The notes beneath the pieces are model-generated. The model did no database searches. It had not been told where the DNA came from and saw only the letters and a list, made by a program, of their open reading frames with translations. From Planctomycetota bacterium (lineage in GTDB: Bacteria > Planctomycetota > UBA1135 > GCA-002686595): a stretch of 64,000 nt of DNA. The position numbers and the translations under genes were made by a program. The stretch spans positions 41,894 to 105,893 of the forward strand of contig JAJDEW010000131.1 in NCBI GenBank assembly GCA_029259595.1, written 5' to 3'. Shown here in pieces: positions 41,201-51,693 of this stretch (positions are counted from its first letter, which is position 1; each line of letters begins with the position of its first letter).

Positions 41201-42359
41201 AACCGACAGCGCACCGGAGCTCCTCGCGCTGCGTGCCGACCGCATCCGTGCCGCCGGAACCGCCGGGCTGTCCCCACTGCAACTCGCGGTCGTCATGTCC
41301 CATACGGTCGAGCTGCTCGGGCAGCCGCGCCGCGCGCTCAAGATCCTCGAAAACGCCCAAGAGGAGCACCCCGACGACATGGCGCTCGCGATCCGCGTCG
41401 CGCAGAAGCGCAGCGCCATCGGGGATTCGACCGCAGCCATCGACGACTACAATCGCCTCTTGAGCCCGGCCATGGAGGCCGGCTTCGACCTCGTCCCGGA
41501 GTACCTCGAGCTCCTGCGAGCCGCGGCCCTGCACGGCGACATCTCGAACTCGGCCTGGTGGTCGTATCTCGAAGCCATCGAGGCCCAGCGACTCGACGAT
41601 CCTTCGATCGCTCGCGAGCTCGCTCGCCGCACGATCGAGACCGCCGACCAGCGCTCCGATTGGGGCGTGGGACGCGCCTGGGAGCGCCTGGAACGCTTCC
41701 GCATGCGGACACAGAACGCGCCCATCGAGGACCTGCGGCAGGGCGAGGCCCAGCGCTGGTTCGACCTGTTCCTGGAACACGACCCCCGCAGGGCCTTCGA
41801 GTTCGCCCAGGCCGAGCTGCTCGTTCGCCCCTATTCCCCGACGATGTGGAGTCTCTCCGCGCAGGCGCTCGCCGCGGGGGGTGAGCTCAGGCGAGCCGCG
41901 AACGAATTCCGGACGATCCTCGCGATCGTTCCGGACCCGGACATCCAGCGTCGCCTGGCCGACCTGTACGTCGACCTGGGCGAGAATCGCAAACGCATCG
42001 AGTCCCTGCTCGAACAGGCCCAGAAGCGTCGCCGCACGGAACCCGAGCTCGAGCTGATCCGCGCTCGCTCCCTGATCGCAGGGGGCGGAAAGGTCCGCGA
42101 TACCGGGATCCGCACCTTGGTCCAGTTCTGGCTCGATCGCGACGACCTGCCCGAGATCGATCCGTGGCAACTCGGCAAGGAGCTCGTCGTGGCGCTGCTC
42201 CTGCGCAACTCGAAGGCCGACCCCGGCAGCGCCAAGCGCGTGCTCCGCGAACTCGCGCCGTTGGTGTCGGATCCTCTCGAGCGCGAAGTGCTCCGGATCT
42301 TCGAGATCTTCGCCCGCCACCTGGACAAGGAACAGCGCCGGCCCGGGCGTGCCGGTTGA
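38265..42359 (+). CDS. Very large TPR-repeat protein with N-terminal membrane anchor
   Basis: A 1364-aa protein. Residues 5-22 are hydrophobic (ILLFLSALGTLGSLWWVW) without a clear cleavage site, so an N-terminal anchor with the rest in the periplasm is likely. The remainder is almost wholly alpha-helical with many TPR-like pairs, for example YDTALRELDLALHLAELSG, ALQEAEEMLAETPDDPDLLNEVA, AISLLEPFAIEYPGFVPAEELLA and ALKILENAQEEHPDDMALAIRVA. No enzymatic domain is visible. The gap of 20 bp to the sigma-54 activator suggests cotranscription. It could scaffold an envelope complex; function unknown. Confidence 0.85.
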   Translation: MPKSRILLFLSALGTLGSLWWVWFEHETRSPLTLLASAEDRLNRVDIDEHQLDYDTALRELDLALHLAELSGDTPLLREIRKKRIGVYQRRKAFRLALQEAEEMLAETPDDPDLLNEVALALISLGDRERAVEVSRRLIEIERSALNLNTLARVQLLLAEGIQEEIGALLTDALGDDQAAQSIESVRHVIALPEGSTKRHSILDHINEILTPSGRNEECLGLISQATHQSDRARQNLIASLDDSITTYAVDALVRRYLLAGAPHLVADLGQIALQGLQLQGARGTALTTGRALVSNDRIAAASALLLRSRQRDRGLYSFQFVPVSDLVDWCQLLLELEDWKSLDWASGILAKRAHRSMGLGALPRFYMGMAAYHLGEWKRALASFQAFARDRMGRNPVPFARMESNLRAFECAKRLKSASLQRQAMLEITSQSEDPEWDRSLRRRIGEIWRQQAQRQFKDGDPLKAEVSMTNAVRLMPDRTDVLMDDWTQIGEIALAKRGRRFLNEQGVPSAARPNRGGGPYEHFIYGRHYAEQGQPLRAISLLEPFAIEYPGFVPAEELLARAYFDVRDFNGAARIWVALTRERPGNPQLAKSLHQIPSDRFPPDLRVEWTRHSPRAAALVGVAEQLIEDGQGFAALSALRQPSNEPMHGHALLLWGQLTIEQARWTECVRLLEGLPADDPWFPSTVGYSLEAAAKSEIPKGMADPLVSVVDKVKSAPVLLVEPTLKGINALISVGKYPKARDLLNNLDQREIDSSGVVVLEAAMVELLFGRDDRALAYLDRAESFFDDGEIVVGRILFAANQGDWKVVADEARALAKRPFSRRGAYQQALAVALQGKFDAARQLLADPLQEAFPDPLHTLLIEACDALLTESEETADTDPSRRFLGRLDAERDPRQVICMLLALECPPWAAWTLDKLRGLPEELLISPWPRYLEAAALLGLDQNLEAIQNLKAMALNEPRVPFAWFLLEKVERERLETDSAPELLALRADRIRAAGTAGLSPLQLAVVMSHTVELLGQPRRALKILENAQEEHPDDMALAIRVAQKRSAIGDSTAAIDDYNRLLSPAMEAGFDLVPEYLELLRAAALHGDISNSAWWSYLEAIEAQRLDDPSIARELARRTIETADQRSDWGVGRAWERLERFRMRTQNAPIEDLRQGEAQRWFDLFLEHDPRRAFEFAQAELLVRPYSPTMWSLSAQALAAGGELRRAANEFRTILAIVPDPDIQRRLADLYVDLGENRKRIESLLEQAQKRRRTEPELELIRARSLIAGGGKVRDTGIRTLVQFWLDRDDLPEIDPWQLGKELVVALLLRNSKADPGSAKRVLRELAPLVSDPLEREVLRIFEIFARHLDKEQRRPGRAG

Positions 42360-42396
42360 TGCTCGACGCGCCCCCGCTCCGGCGTAAGCTGCCCCC

Positions 42397-43209
42397 ATGT
42401 ACTCGAGCCGCCTTGCTGCCTTTCTCCTCCTGACCCTGGTCGCTGGCTGTGGTGAAAACGAGTCCGACCTCCCCGCAGCGACGTCGGACAGCGCTCCCCA
42501 GCGGCGCGAAGGAGACGCCACCCGCACGTCGCCCACCGGCGCGGACGAACCCGCGCGCCCGATCGACCCCACGACGACCGGCCGCCTCAGCGGCACGGTC
42601 TCCTTTCAGGGGGAACCGCCCCGGCGCGCGACCATCTCGGGGCCCCTGCGCAGCGAGTGCGGGCACGCCGGCCCCGAGGCCCTGTCGGAACGGGTCATCG
42701 TGAACGACGGCCGCGTCGAAAACGTCTACGTCTACGTACAGCGCGGACTGAGCGGCTGGATCCCGCCCGCGCCGCCGGAGCAGCCCGTCCTCCTCGACCA
42801 GCGCGGCTGCATCTACTCGCCGCACGTCCTGGCCCTGCAAGTCGGAACGCCCCTGCACGTGCGCAACAGCGACACGACGAACCACAACGTCAACGTCCGC
42901 GCGCCCAAGAACGACCGCTCGGGCAACCGCAACATGGGGCCGGGCCAGAACGAGCTCGTCTTCGACTTCACGCGCGACGAACGGAAGATCCTCTTCAAAT
43001 GCGACATTCATCCGTGGATGTCGGCCTGGTTGCACGTGGCCGAGCATCCCTTCTTCGCGGTGACCGCGGCGGACGGGACCTGGGCGATCGAGGGGCTGCC
43101 CCCGGGGGACTACATGCTGGAGTTTCTCCACGAGGAGCTCGACAAGGGCCGCCTCGAGGTCACCGTCCGCTCCGGGGAGACGACCACAGCCGACCTCACC
43201 CTCGAGTGA
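42397..43209 (+). CDS. Cupredoxin-like lipoprotein with C-terminal beta-sandwich domain
   Basis: A 270-aa lipoprotein (lipobox LVAGC, Cys18). After a disordered linker (20-65) comes a plastocyanin-like domain with a probable type 1 copper set: His163 in TTNHNVNV, and Cys202, His205, Met208 in CDIHPWM. The last 60 residues (FFAVTAADGTWAIEGLPPG) resemble a carboxypeptidase regulatory-like domain. It likely carries electrons in the periplasm. The gene is 38 bp after the TPR gene and 87 bp before a Urate_ox_N membrane protein, a plausible redox partner. Confidence 0.8.
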   Translation: MYSSRLAAFLLLTLVAGCGENESDLPAATSDSAPQRREGDATRTSPTGADEPARPIDPTTTGRLSGTVSFQGEPPRRATISGPLRSECGHAGPEALSERVIVNDGRVENVYVYVQRGLSGWIPPAPPEQPVLLDQRGCIYSPHVLALQVGTPLHVRNSDTTNHNVNVRAPKNDRSGNRNMGPGQNELVFDFTRDERKILFKCDIHPWMSAWLHVAEHPFFAVTAADGTWAIEGLPPGDYMLEFLHEELDKGRLEVTVRSGETTTADLTLE

Positions 43210-43296
43210 CGGGGACGTCGTTGACTCCCGAGCGCGCGTGCTCGATAGTTCGCTGATTCCTCGCGCCTTGAAACCCTGCCTTCCGGGAAGGTCCTC

Positions 43297-44091
43297 ATGT
43301 TCGAATCCCTGCTTCTCCCCGACGTCTCCGCCAAGGACTTGATCGAGCTTGGTGATCGCTGGATCCACTTCCTCGCCGGCGTCGTCTGGATCGGTCTGCT
43401 CTACTTCTTCAACTGGGTGAACAGCGCCTTCGCTCCGACGATGGACGCCGACACGAAGCGCAAGGTCGTGCCGGAGCTGATGCCGCGCGCCTTGTGGTGG
43501 TTCCGCTGGGGTGCGCTCGTCACCTGGTTCACGGGCTTCATCCTGCTGTTCTTCGTCTACTACCACGGCTCGTTCTTGCTCGAAGGTGGCGAGGATCCGA
43601 CCGCCATGCAGTGGGTCCCGGCCTTCCTCGGCCTCTTCGTGGGCTTCGTGATCTACGACCAGCTCTTCAAGCACATGGCCGGCCAACACGGGATCGCAGT
43701 CGTGATCTGGGGCCTCTTGACCCTCGGGTACGCGGCCTACTGCCGCGAGGTCGCCGACTTCTCGATGCGAGCGACCTACATCCATGCCGCGGCGCTCTTC
43801 GGCACCGCCATGGCGGCCAACGTCTGGATGCGCATCTGGCCCGCACAGAAGCGCATCATCACGGCCATCAAGAACGGCGAAGCGCCCATCGCCGCCGATC
43901 CCGCCATGGCCGGATTGCGGTCGAAGCACAACACCTACATGTCGGTGCCGCTGCTGCTCTTGATGGTCAGCGTCCACCAGGATTCGATCCTGTCGCTGGA
44001 CTGGTACGTGGCGCTGCCGACCGTGCTGGTCCTCGGCTTCGTGCTGACCTACGCGCTGTACGCGAAGGCCAAGAGCGTCCCCGGGATGTAG
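43297..44091 (+). CDS. Urate oxidase N-terminal-domain (Urate_ox_N) membrane protein
   Basis: A 264-aa integral membrane protein with about seven or eight helices. The family signature is clear: DRWIHFLAGVVWIGLLYFFNWVN at the N-terminus, WWFRWGALVTWFTGF, YIHAAALFGTAMAANVWMRIWPAQ, and SKHNTYMSVPLLLLMVS. In the PuuD family this membrane domain is followed by a cytochrome c; here that domain is absent and the protein ends after the last helix. Its gene lies beside the cupredoxin-like lipoprotein, which could replace the missing heme domain. Whether it oxidises urate is unknown. Confidence 0.85.
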   Translation: MFESLLLPDVSAKDLIELGDRWIHFLAGVVWIGLLYFFNWVNSAFAPTMDADTKRKVVPELMPRALWWFRWGALVTWFTGFILLFFVYYHGSFLLEGGEDPTAMQWVPAFLGLFVGFVIYDQLFKHMAGQHGIAVVIWGLLTLGYAAYCREVADFSMRATYIHAAALFGTAMAANVWMRIWPAQKRIITAIKNGEAPIAADPAMAGLRSKHNTYMSVPLLLLMVSVHQDSILSLDWYVALPTVLVLGFVLTYALYAKAKSVPGM

Positions 44092-44116
44092 GGCTGACGG
44101 CCCCGCGCGCTCAGCC
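44092..44116. terminator. Candidate bidirectional hairpin between convergent genes
   Basis: GGCTGA (44092-44097) and TCAGCC (44111-44116) form a 6-bp stem around 13 nt of GC-rich loop, exactly between the stops of the Urate_ox_N gene and tldD. There is no T-run on either side, so intrinsic termination would be weak. Confidence 0.25.
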
Positions 44117-45556
44117 GACGAAGGTGACTTTTCGGAAGCGCGCGGGTGCCGCACCGTGGCTCATCTCGGCCACTTGCATCGGATTGCCCTTGCCGCAGTT
44201 CGTGACGCCCCACAGCTGCCAGTGGTTCTCGTCACAGATCGCGTCACACGAGCCCCAGAAGTCGCGCGTCCGCCCCTGGTAGGTCGGGCGTCGCAACAGG
44301 CGCGTGCGCTCACCGTTCTTGATCTCCCAGCCGAGCTCGGTGGTGAACTGGAAGTTCACACGCATCTGGTCGATGGACCACATCTTGACCGTGTCGCACA
44401 GGACGCCGTCCTCGGTGTCCGCCACGAGGTCCGGTAGTGTCCACGTCCCGGGCAGCAGCGAGAGGTTCGTGATCCGGATGATCGGCGGATGGAACCAGCC
44501 CTCGGCGCGATTCGTCGCGGTGCATTCCGTGGACGTCTCGCCGGCCCACTCGCGGTTTGTGTGGTAGCCCTGGAAGATGCCGTCCTCGACCACGTGCCAG
44601 CGCTTCGACGCGACGCCGTCGTCGTCGAAACCGCGCGTGTCCAGGCCCCCCGCCACGGTCGAGTCCGCCACGAGCTGCACGATCTCGGAGCCGTAGCGGT
44701 AGTTGCCCAGCTTCTCCGGGGTGGCAAACGACCCTCCGGCCAGGTCCACCTCGTGTCCGTGCACCCGATCGAGCTCGTTCGGGTGGCCGACCGACTCGTG
44801 GATCTGAAGCATCAGTTGGTTGCCCATCAGGATCAGGTCGCGCTCCCCTGCGGGACACAGGTCCGCCGAGCAGAGCGCCACCGATTCGTCGCGCATCCGT
44901 GCGCCGTGCTCGGGCAGCTCCTGGGCCAGAACGAACTCCCACCCAGCGGATCGATAGTTGCCCCCGAACGAAGCCGGCCAGCTACGCCGCTCGACCGCGC
45001 CATGAGCCGCGGCCGTGGTCGAGATACCCGCGCCACTGCGAACCAGCACCTGATGGATCTCGGCGCCCTCGCTGGAGACTTGCACCTGCTCCTCGCGCCG
45101 CAGAGAGAGCGTCACCTCCCGCACGACGGTTTCCGCGGCACCCTGCATGCTCTCGTCCGCGCGGCGCATCAGGTCGAGCTTGTCGGTCAACGCGATGGAG
45201 AAGGGATCGATCTCGACCGGACTCGTGTATTCCCCCACGTGCCCGTTCTCCGCCGACAGTCGCACCGCGCTTGTTCGCGCCCCGCCGAGCTCTTGTCCTG
45301 CGCGCACGGCCCGCCGAGCGGCGGCCTTGGCCGTCGACTCCGACAGCTCCGGCAGCGCCGCGAAACCCCAGCAGCCGTCGACCAGCACGCGCACGCCGAG
45401 GCCCTCGTCCTCCGGGGAGCGCGCCGTCTCGAGCTTGCCGTTGCGCAGGCCCAGCTCTTCGCGCAGGAGACGATTCACGCGCGCGTCAGCGTAGCTCGCC
45501 CCGGCGGCGAGGGCAGCGTCGACCGCCGCGCGTGCCAACTTCGTGTCGTTGCCCAT
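44111..45556 (-). CDS. tldD: Metalloprotease subunit TldD
   Basis: Catalytic half of the TldD/TldE peptidase, 481 aa. The zinc site HESVGH (HExxxH) sits near residue 254, with the following DLAGGSFATPEKLGNY segment typical of the family. TldD/E trims unfolded or post-translationally modified peptides (microcin B17 leader, for instance). The tldE homologue ends 2 bp upstream, so both are made together in the expected one-to-one ratio. Start at ATG 45556. The native substrate is unknown here: I see no RiPP precursor in the surrounding sequence. Confidence 0.93.
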   Translation of the reverse strand: MGNDTKLARAAVDAALAAGASYADARVNRLLREELGLRNGKLETARSPEDEGLGVRVLVDGCWGFAALPELSESTAKAAARRAVRAGQELGGARTSAVRLSAENGHVGEYTSPVEIDPFSIALTDKLDLMRRADESMQGAAETVVREVTLSLRREEQVQVSSEGAEIHQVLVRSGAGISTTAAAHGAVERRSWPASFGGNYRSAGWEFVLAQELPEHGARMRDESVALCSADLCPAGERDLILMGNQLMLQIHESVGHPNELDRVHGHEVDLAGGSFATPEKLGNYRYGSEIVQLVADSTVAGGLDTRGFDDDGVASKRWHVVEDGIFQGYHTNREWAGETSTECTATNRAEGWFHPPIIRITNLSLLPGTWTLPDLVADTEDGVLCDTVKMWSIDQMRVNFQFTTELGWEIKNGERTRLLRRPTYQGRTRDFWGSCDAICDENHWQLWGVTNCGKGNPMQVAEMSHGAAPARFRKVTFVG

Positions 45557-45558
45557 GC

Positions 45559-46914
45559 TCAGAAGTCCGTGGTGGAGGTGAAGCGGTAGCCATCGATCAA
45601 GAGTGGCGGGGTGACGACCGCACCATCGAACAGGGCACCGGCTACGTGGGCGACGTCACCGACCGCCCGCACGTTGCGCAGGGCATTGGTCAGCGATTCG
45701 GTGAAGCGCAGGTTGCGCACGGCGTGCTTCACCTCGCCACCCTCGACCCAGAAGGTCCCGTTGCGCGTCATCCCGGTCAGGGTCAGGTCGCGCGGCTCGA
45801 TCATGTTCGTGTAGTGGAACTGCGTGACCAAGAGGCCCCGATCCAACCCCGCGATCAGGTCCCGGCGCGACGTGCGACCGACTTGAACGCGAAGGTTCTC
45901 CGCGGCCGGGCCGTCCGCGTTGGGCTGCTCGCGCGCGTGTCCCGTGCACGGTAGACCGAGCTTGCGCGCATAGTGGCGATCGGTCACCGGACCACGGAGC
46001 GTACCTCGCTCGACCAGCGTAACGGCCGCTTTCGGATTGCCTTCTCCGTCGAACGGGATGCCCGGCAAGAGCGGCTCGGCCACGTCGTCGACGATGGTGA
46101 TCGCCTCCGGAAACAAGCGTTCGCCGATGCGCCCGCAGAGGAACGAAGACTGCTCGTCGACCTCGCGCGCTCCAAAACCGTGGTAGGACGCGAAGAGCAG
46201 GATCGAGCTGACGGCCGCGGGCTCGAGGACGACCGCGTACTCCCCGGCCGCGAGCTCAACGGGGTTCTGCGCCCGAACCGCCTTGTCCACCGCACGCTCG
46301 ACGACGGCCTCGGCGTCCACGCGCGTCACGTCGAAGGACGTCGCGTCCGCGCGGCCCGAGCCGTCCGTACCGGTGACGGTCAAGTCGAAGGACGCCCGCG
46401 AGAGTTCGCCCTGGACCGCACGTCCGGCCGAGTTCGCGATGGCGCGCTCGAGTCCGGTCGTTCGCGTCAGCCCGGCGGGCCGCAAGCCCCGCTCCGCACA
46501 GCGCGCGACGGCGGTCCGGATCCAGGCCGCCTTCGACGCGAACGAATGGCTCAGGGTCGCCGCAGAGGCCGTGCTGGGGCGCACGTCGATCGCTCCACCG
46601 AGCGCGAAGGCCTCTTCGTCCACCGGGCTGGACCGGGCGAGGAGCAGTGCCCGCTCCAGAGCCGCGCGCCAACGCGTCGGATCCGTCGAGCCCGTCATGG
46701 CGCGCGCCTCGCGGTAGCCGGCACCGGCCCGCGTCCGCACGCGCACCGAGATCCGATAGCGCTCGCGATCCGCGCTCTGAGTCGGGCCCGTCTCGGCAAA
46801 GCGCGCGAAGGCGTCGCGTTCGCGCTCGATGATGACCTCGGTCTCCTCCGCCGGACTGGCCGCGACGATGCGTCGGGCCAATTCGAGCAAGGGGCCGTCC
46901 GACGAGGCGCTCAT
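45559..46914 (-). CDS. tldE: Non-catalytic partner TldE/PmbA
   Basis: Second subunit of the TldD/TldE peptidase, 451 aa. It has the PmbA_TldD fold but no HExxxH, as expected for TldE. Family segments include FDLTVTGTDGSGRADATSFD, GEYAVVLEPAAVSSILLF, GIPFDGEGNP and MTRNGTFWVEGGEVKHAVRNLRF. It is followed 2 bp later by tldD and preceded 78 bp away by leuS on the same strand. Start ATG 46914. Confidence 0.92.
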   Translation of the reverse strand: MSASSDGPLLELARRIVAASPAEETEVIIERERDAFARFAETGPTQSADRERYRISVRVRTRAGAGYREARAMTGSTDPTRWRAALERALLLARSSPVDEEAFALGGAIDVRPSTASAATLSHSFASKAAWIRTAVARCAERGLRPAGLTRTTGLERAIANSAGRAVQGELSRASFDLTVTGTDGSGRADATSFDVTRVDAEAVVERAVDKAVRAQNPVELAAGEYAVVLEPAAVSSILLFASYHGFGAREVDEQSSFLCGRIGERLFPEAITIVDDVAEPLLPGIPFDGEGNPKAAVTLVERGTLRGPVTDRHYARKLGLPCTGHAREQPNADGPAAENLRVQVGRTSRRDLIAGLDRGLLVTQFHYTNMIEPRDLTLTGMTRNGTFWVEGGEVKHAVRNLRFTESLTNALRNVRAVGDVAHVAGALFDGAVVTPPLLIDGYRFTSTTDF

Positions 46915-46992
46915 GCTCTCGCGAGCCCCATGGAGGTGCGAAGCCGCGGACGAAGGGAGAAGTCCGGGCGCGTGGGGCCAGGCATGGGTCGG

Positions 46993-49590
<2,598 letters not shown>

Positions 49591-49924
49591 CGGAGTCAGG
49601 GGGATCCCCGGAGGCGGCACGCTGGCGCAGCGCCGCTGGTCGAATCCGGGGGAAGGGCGCGGTGGCCCGATGAAACGGCCCTGTCGGGCCGTTGGCGAGC
49701 GCTACAGGATAGGTGCGCGACCGGCTGGGAGCCACGGGGCGCGACCGATCCCTGCGACCTTTCGTCAGGGCCCGGACACGGGGAGAGGTCCTTGACGTCG
49801 GAGGGCTGCCTCGGCATCCTGCTCGCCCTCCCGCTGTCGCGCGGACGTTGTCGGTCACGCTTCCCACCCAGGATCCGGTCCCCGGAATCGAGCCGTGGAC
49901 GCGACCGCGACGAGCCCAGCTCAC
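49591..49924. other. 334-bp gap between leuS and tRNA-Ala
   Basis: Divergent region that must hold the leuS promoter and the tRNA promoter. I see no convincing gene, repeat, T-box leader or strong promoter match. TTGACG (49792-49797) has no good -10 after it. Confidence 0.5.
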
Positions 49925-49997
49925 GGGGGATTAGCTCAGTTGGTAGAGCGCTACAATGGCATTGTAGAGGTCAGGGGTTCGACTCCCCTATCCTCCA
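49925..49997 (+). tRNA. tRNA-Ala (anticodon GGC)
   Basis: Full cloverleaf of 73 nt with encoded CCA at 49998-50000. Acceptor GGGGGAT pairs with ATCCTCC and includes the G3:U70 wobble that specifies alanine. D-arm GCTC/GAGC, anticodon stem CTACA/TGTAG with loop ATGGCAT (anticodon GGC), variable AGGTC, T-arm AGGGG/CCCCT with TTCGACT loop. It reads GCC codons (and GCU by wobble). lysS follows 119 bp later. Confidence 0.95.
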
Positions 49998-50118
49998 CCA
50001 CGACCCAGGCACGGCCGCTCTCGATGGGCGGCCGTGCTCGTTTCCACGCTGCACTCCGTCCGACGGGCGACGCGGGCTTTTGGCGCCCGGGCGTCCTCGC
50101 CCCCAACCTCCAGTCAGA

Positions 50119-51633
50119 ATGAGCGAACTGATCCATCCCGATCGCAAGAAGAAGCTGGATGCGATCCGGAGCGCCGGACGCGATCCCTTTCCCGCCCGCG
50201 GCGTCGAGGCCGAAGCGGTCGAGCGCCTGCAGGCCGGGGCGGGGACGGTCGAAGAACCCGGCCCGCTGATCGGCGAGACCGTGACGGTCGCGGGCCGGAT
50301 CACCAGCCTGCGCGACTTCGGCAAGCTCATCTTCGCGCCCGTTCAGGATCGGACGGGTCGCATCCAGGTCGGCCTGCAGAAGGCGAAACTCGCGGACTGG
50401 TGGCCGCAGCGCAAGGAGCTGGACGGCGGCGATCTCGTCGGTATCCGCGGCGAACTCGGACGAACGCAGAAGGGCGAGGTCACGGTCTGGGCGCACGAGG
50501 TGCACTTGCTCGCCAAGTCGCTCGCGCCCCCGCCCGAGAAGTGGCACGGCCTCGTCGACGTCGAACAGCGCTACCGCAGACGCTACGTCGACCTGTGGGC
50601 TTCCGAGGGGGTGCGCGACGTCTTCATCGCGCGCAGCCGGATCCTGTCGCACACGCGGCGCTTCTTCGAAGCGCGTGGCTTCCTCGAGGTCGAGACCCCC
50701 ACCCTCCACCCGGTCGCCGGCGGAGCCACGGCGCGGCCCTTCGTCACGCATCACAACACGCTGGACATGGAGCTCTACCTGCGCATCGCGCCCGAGCTCT
50801 ACCTCAAGCGACTGATCGTCGGTGGCCTGGAGCGTGTCTTCGAGATCTCGCGCAACTTCCGCAACGAGGGCATCTCGACCCGGCACAACCCGGAGTTCAC
50901 GATGCTCGAGCTGTACCAGGCCCAGGGCGACTACCGCCACATGATGGAGTTGACGGAGTCGCTCCTCGAAAGCCTCGCCCTCGAGCTGCACGGCACGACG
51001 AAGGTCGAATTCTCTGGCACGACCTACGACCTTGCCGCGCCCTTCCAGCGCGCGCGCTACAGCGACCTCTTCCGCCGACACAACGGCTGCGAGGTGGACG
51101 ACGTCGAGGCCGTGCGCAAGCGCGCGAAAGAGCTGCACGTGCGGATCGATCCCGAGCTCGGCCCGTGGAAGCTCGCCGACCTGGTCTTCGAGGCCAGCGT
51201 CGAAGAGCACCTCGAGGGCCCGATCTTCGTCACGCACCACCCGATCGCCATCAGTCCCCTGACGAAGGTCGATCCCGAAGACGCGCGCTTCGGCGAGCGC
51301 TTCGAGCTCTACATCGCCAAGATGGAGCTCGCCAACGCCTTCTCCGAGCTGAACGACCCGATCGAGCAGGAACGCCGTTTCGTGGAGCAGGTCGCCGACA
51401 AGGATCCGGAAACGCCCGGAGAGGTCGACATCGACTACGTGCAGGCACTCGAGTACGGCATGCCGCCGACGGGCGGCCTCGGGATCGGAATGGACCGACT
51501 GGCGATGGTCCTGACGAACCAACCCTCGATCCGCGACGTCCTGCTCTTTCCGACCATGCGGCCCCAACACGGCGACCAGGACCCTGCGGGGACTCCGGCA
51601 GAGGCGGCGACGGAAGGCGCCGGCGAGGCGTAG
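50119..51633 (+). CDS. lysS: Lysyl-tRNA synthetase, class II
   Basis: Class II LysRS of 504 aa. An N-terminal OB domain (VTVAGRITSLRDFGKLIFAPVQD) precedes the catalytic core; motif 1 ends FLEVETPTLHP, motif 2 includes FRNEGISTRHNPEFTMLE, and motif 3 is GGLGIGMDRLAM. A complete OB domain rules out the EpmA paralogue. Start ATG 50119 removes an artificial upstream extension of the open frame through the tRNA gene. The lolC-like gene follows 60 bp later, so some readthrough into the Lol genes is possible. Confidence 0.96.
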   Translation: MSELIHPDRKKKLDAIRSAGRDPFPARGVEAEAVERLQAGAGTVEEPGPLIGETVTVAGRITSLRDFGKLIFAPVQDRTGRIQVGLQKAKLADWWPQRKELDGGDLVGIRGELGRTQKGEVTVWAHEVHLLAKSLAPPPEKWHGLVDVEQRYRRRYVDLWASEGVRDVFIARSRILSHTRRFFEARGFLEVETPTLHPVAGGATARPFVTHHNTLDMELYLRIAPELYLKRLIVGGLERVFEISRNFRNEGISTRHNPEFTMLELYQAQGDYRHMMELTESLLESLALELHGTTKVEFSGTTYDLAAPFQRARYSDLFRRHNGCEVDDVEAVRKRAKELHVRIDPELGPWKLADLVFEASVEEHLEGPIFVTHHPIAISPLTKVDPEDARFGERFELYIAKMELANAFSELNDPIEQERRFVEQVADKDPETPGEVDIDYVQALEYGMPPTGGLGIGMDRLAMVLTNQPSIRDVLLFPTMRPQHGDQDPAGTPAEAATEGAGEA

Positions 51634-51693
51634 AGCGGGCCGGGACTTGATTCCAAGGCCCCGACCAGGCGTCATCTCTCCGGAACGTTTCGC

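Noticed and set aside
37710..42596. 1628-codon open frame on the minus strand across the TPR gene
   Set aside because: It mirrors the codon pattern of the plus-strand TPR and activator genes, has no recognisable domain, and such long antisense frames are expected at this GC content.
50119..51633. lysS as an EpmA (EF-P lysyltransferase) gene
   Set aside because: The protein has a complete N-terminal OB domain and full length, so it is ordinary LysRS; also the EF-P here lacks the target lysine.
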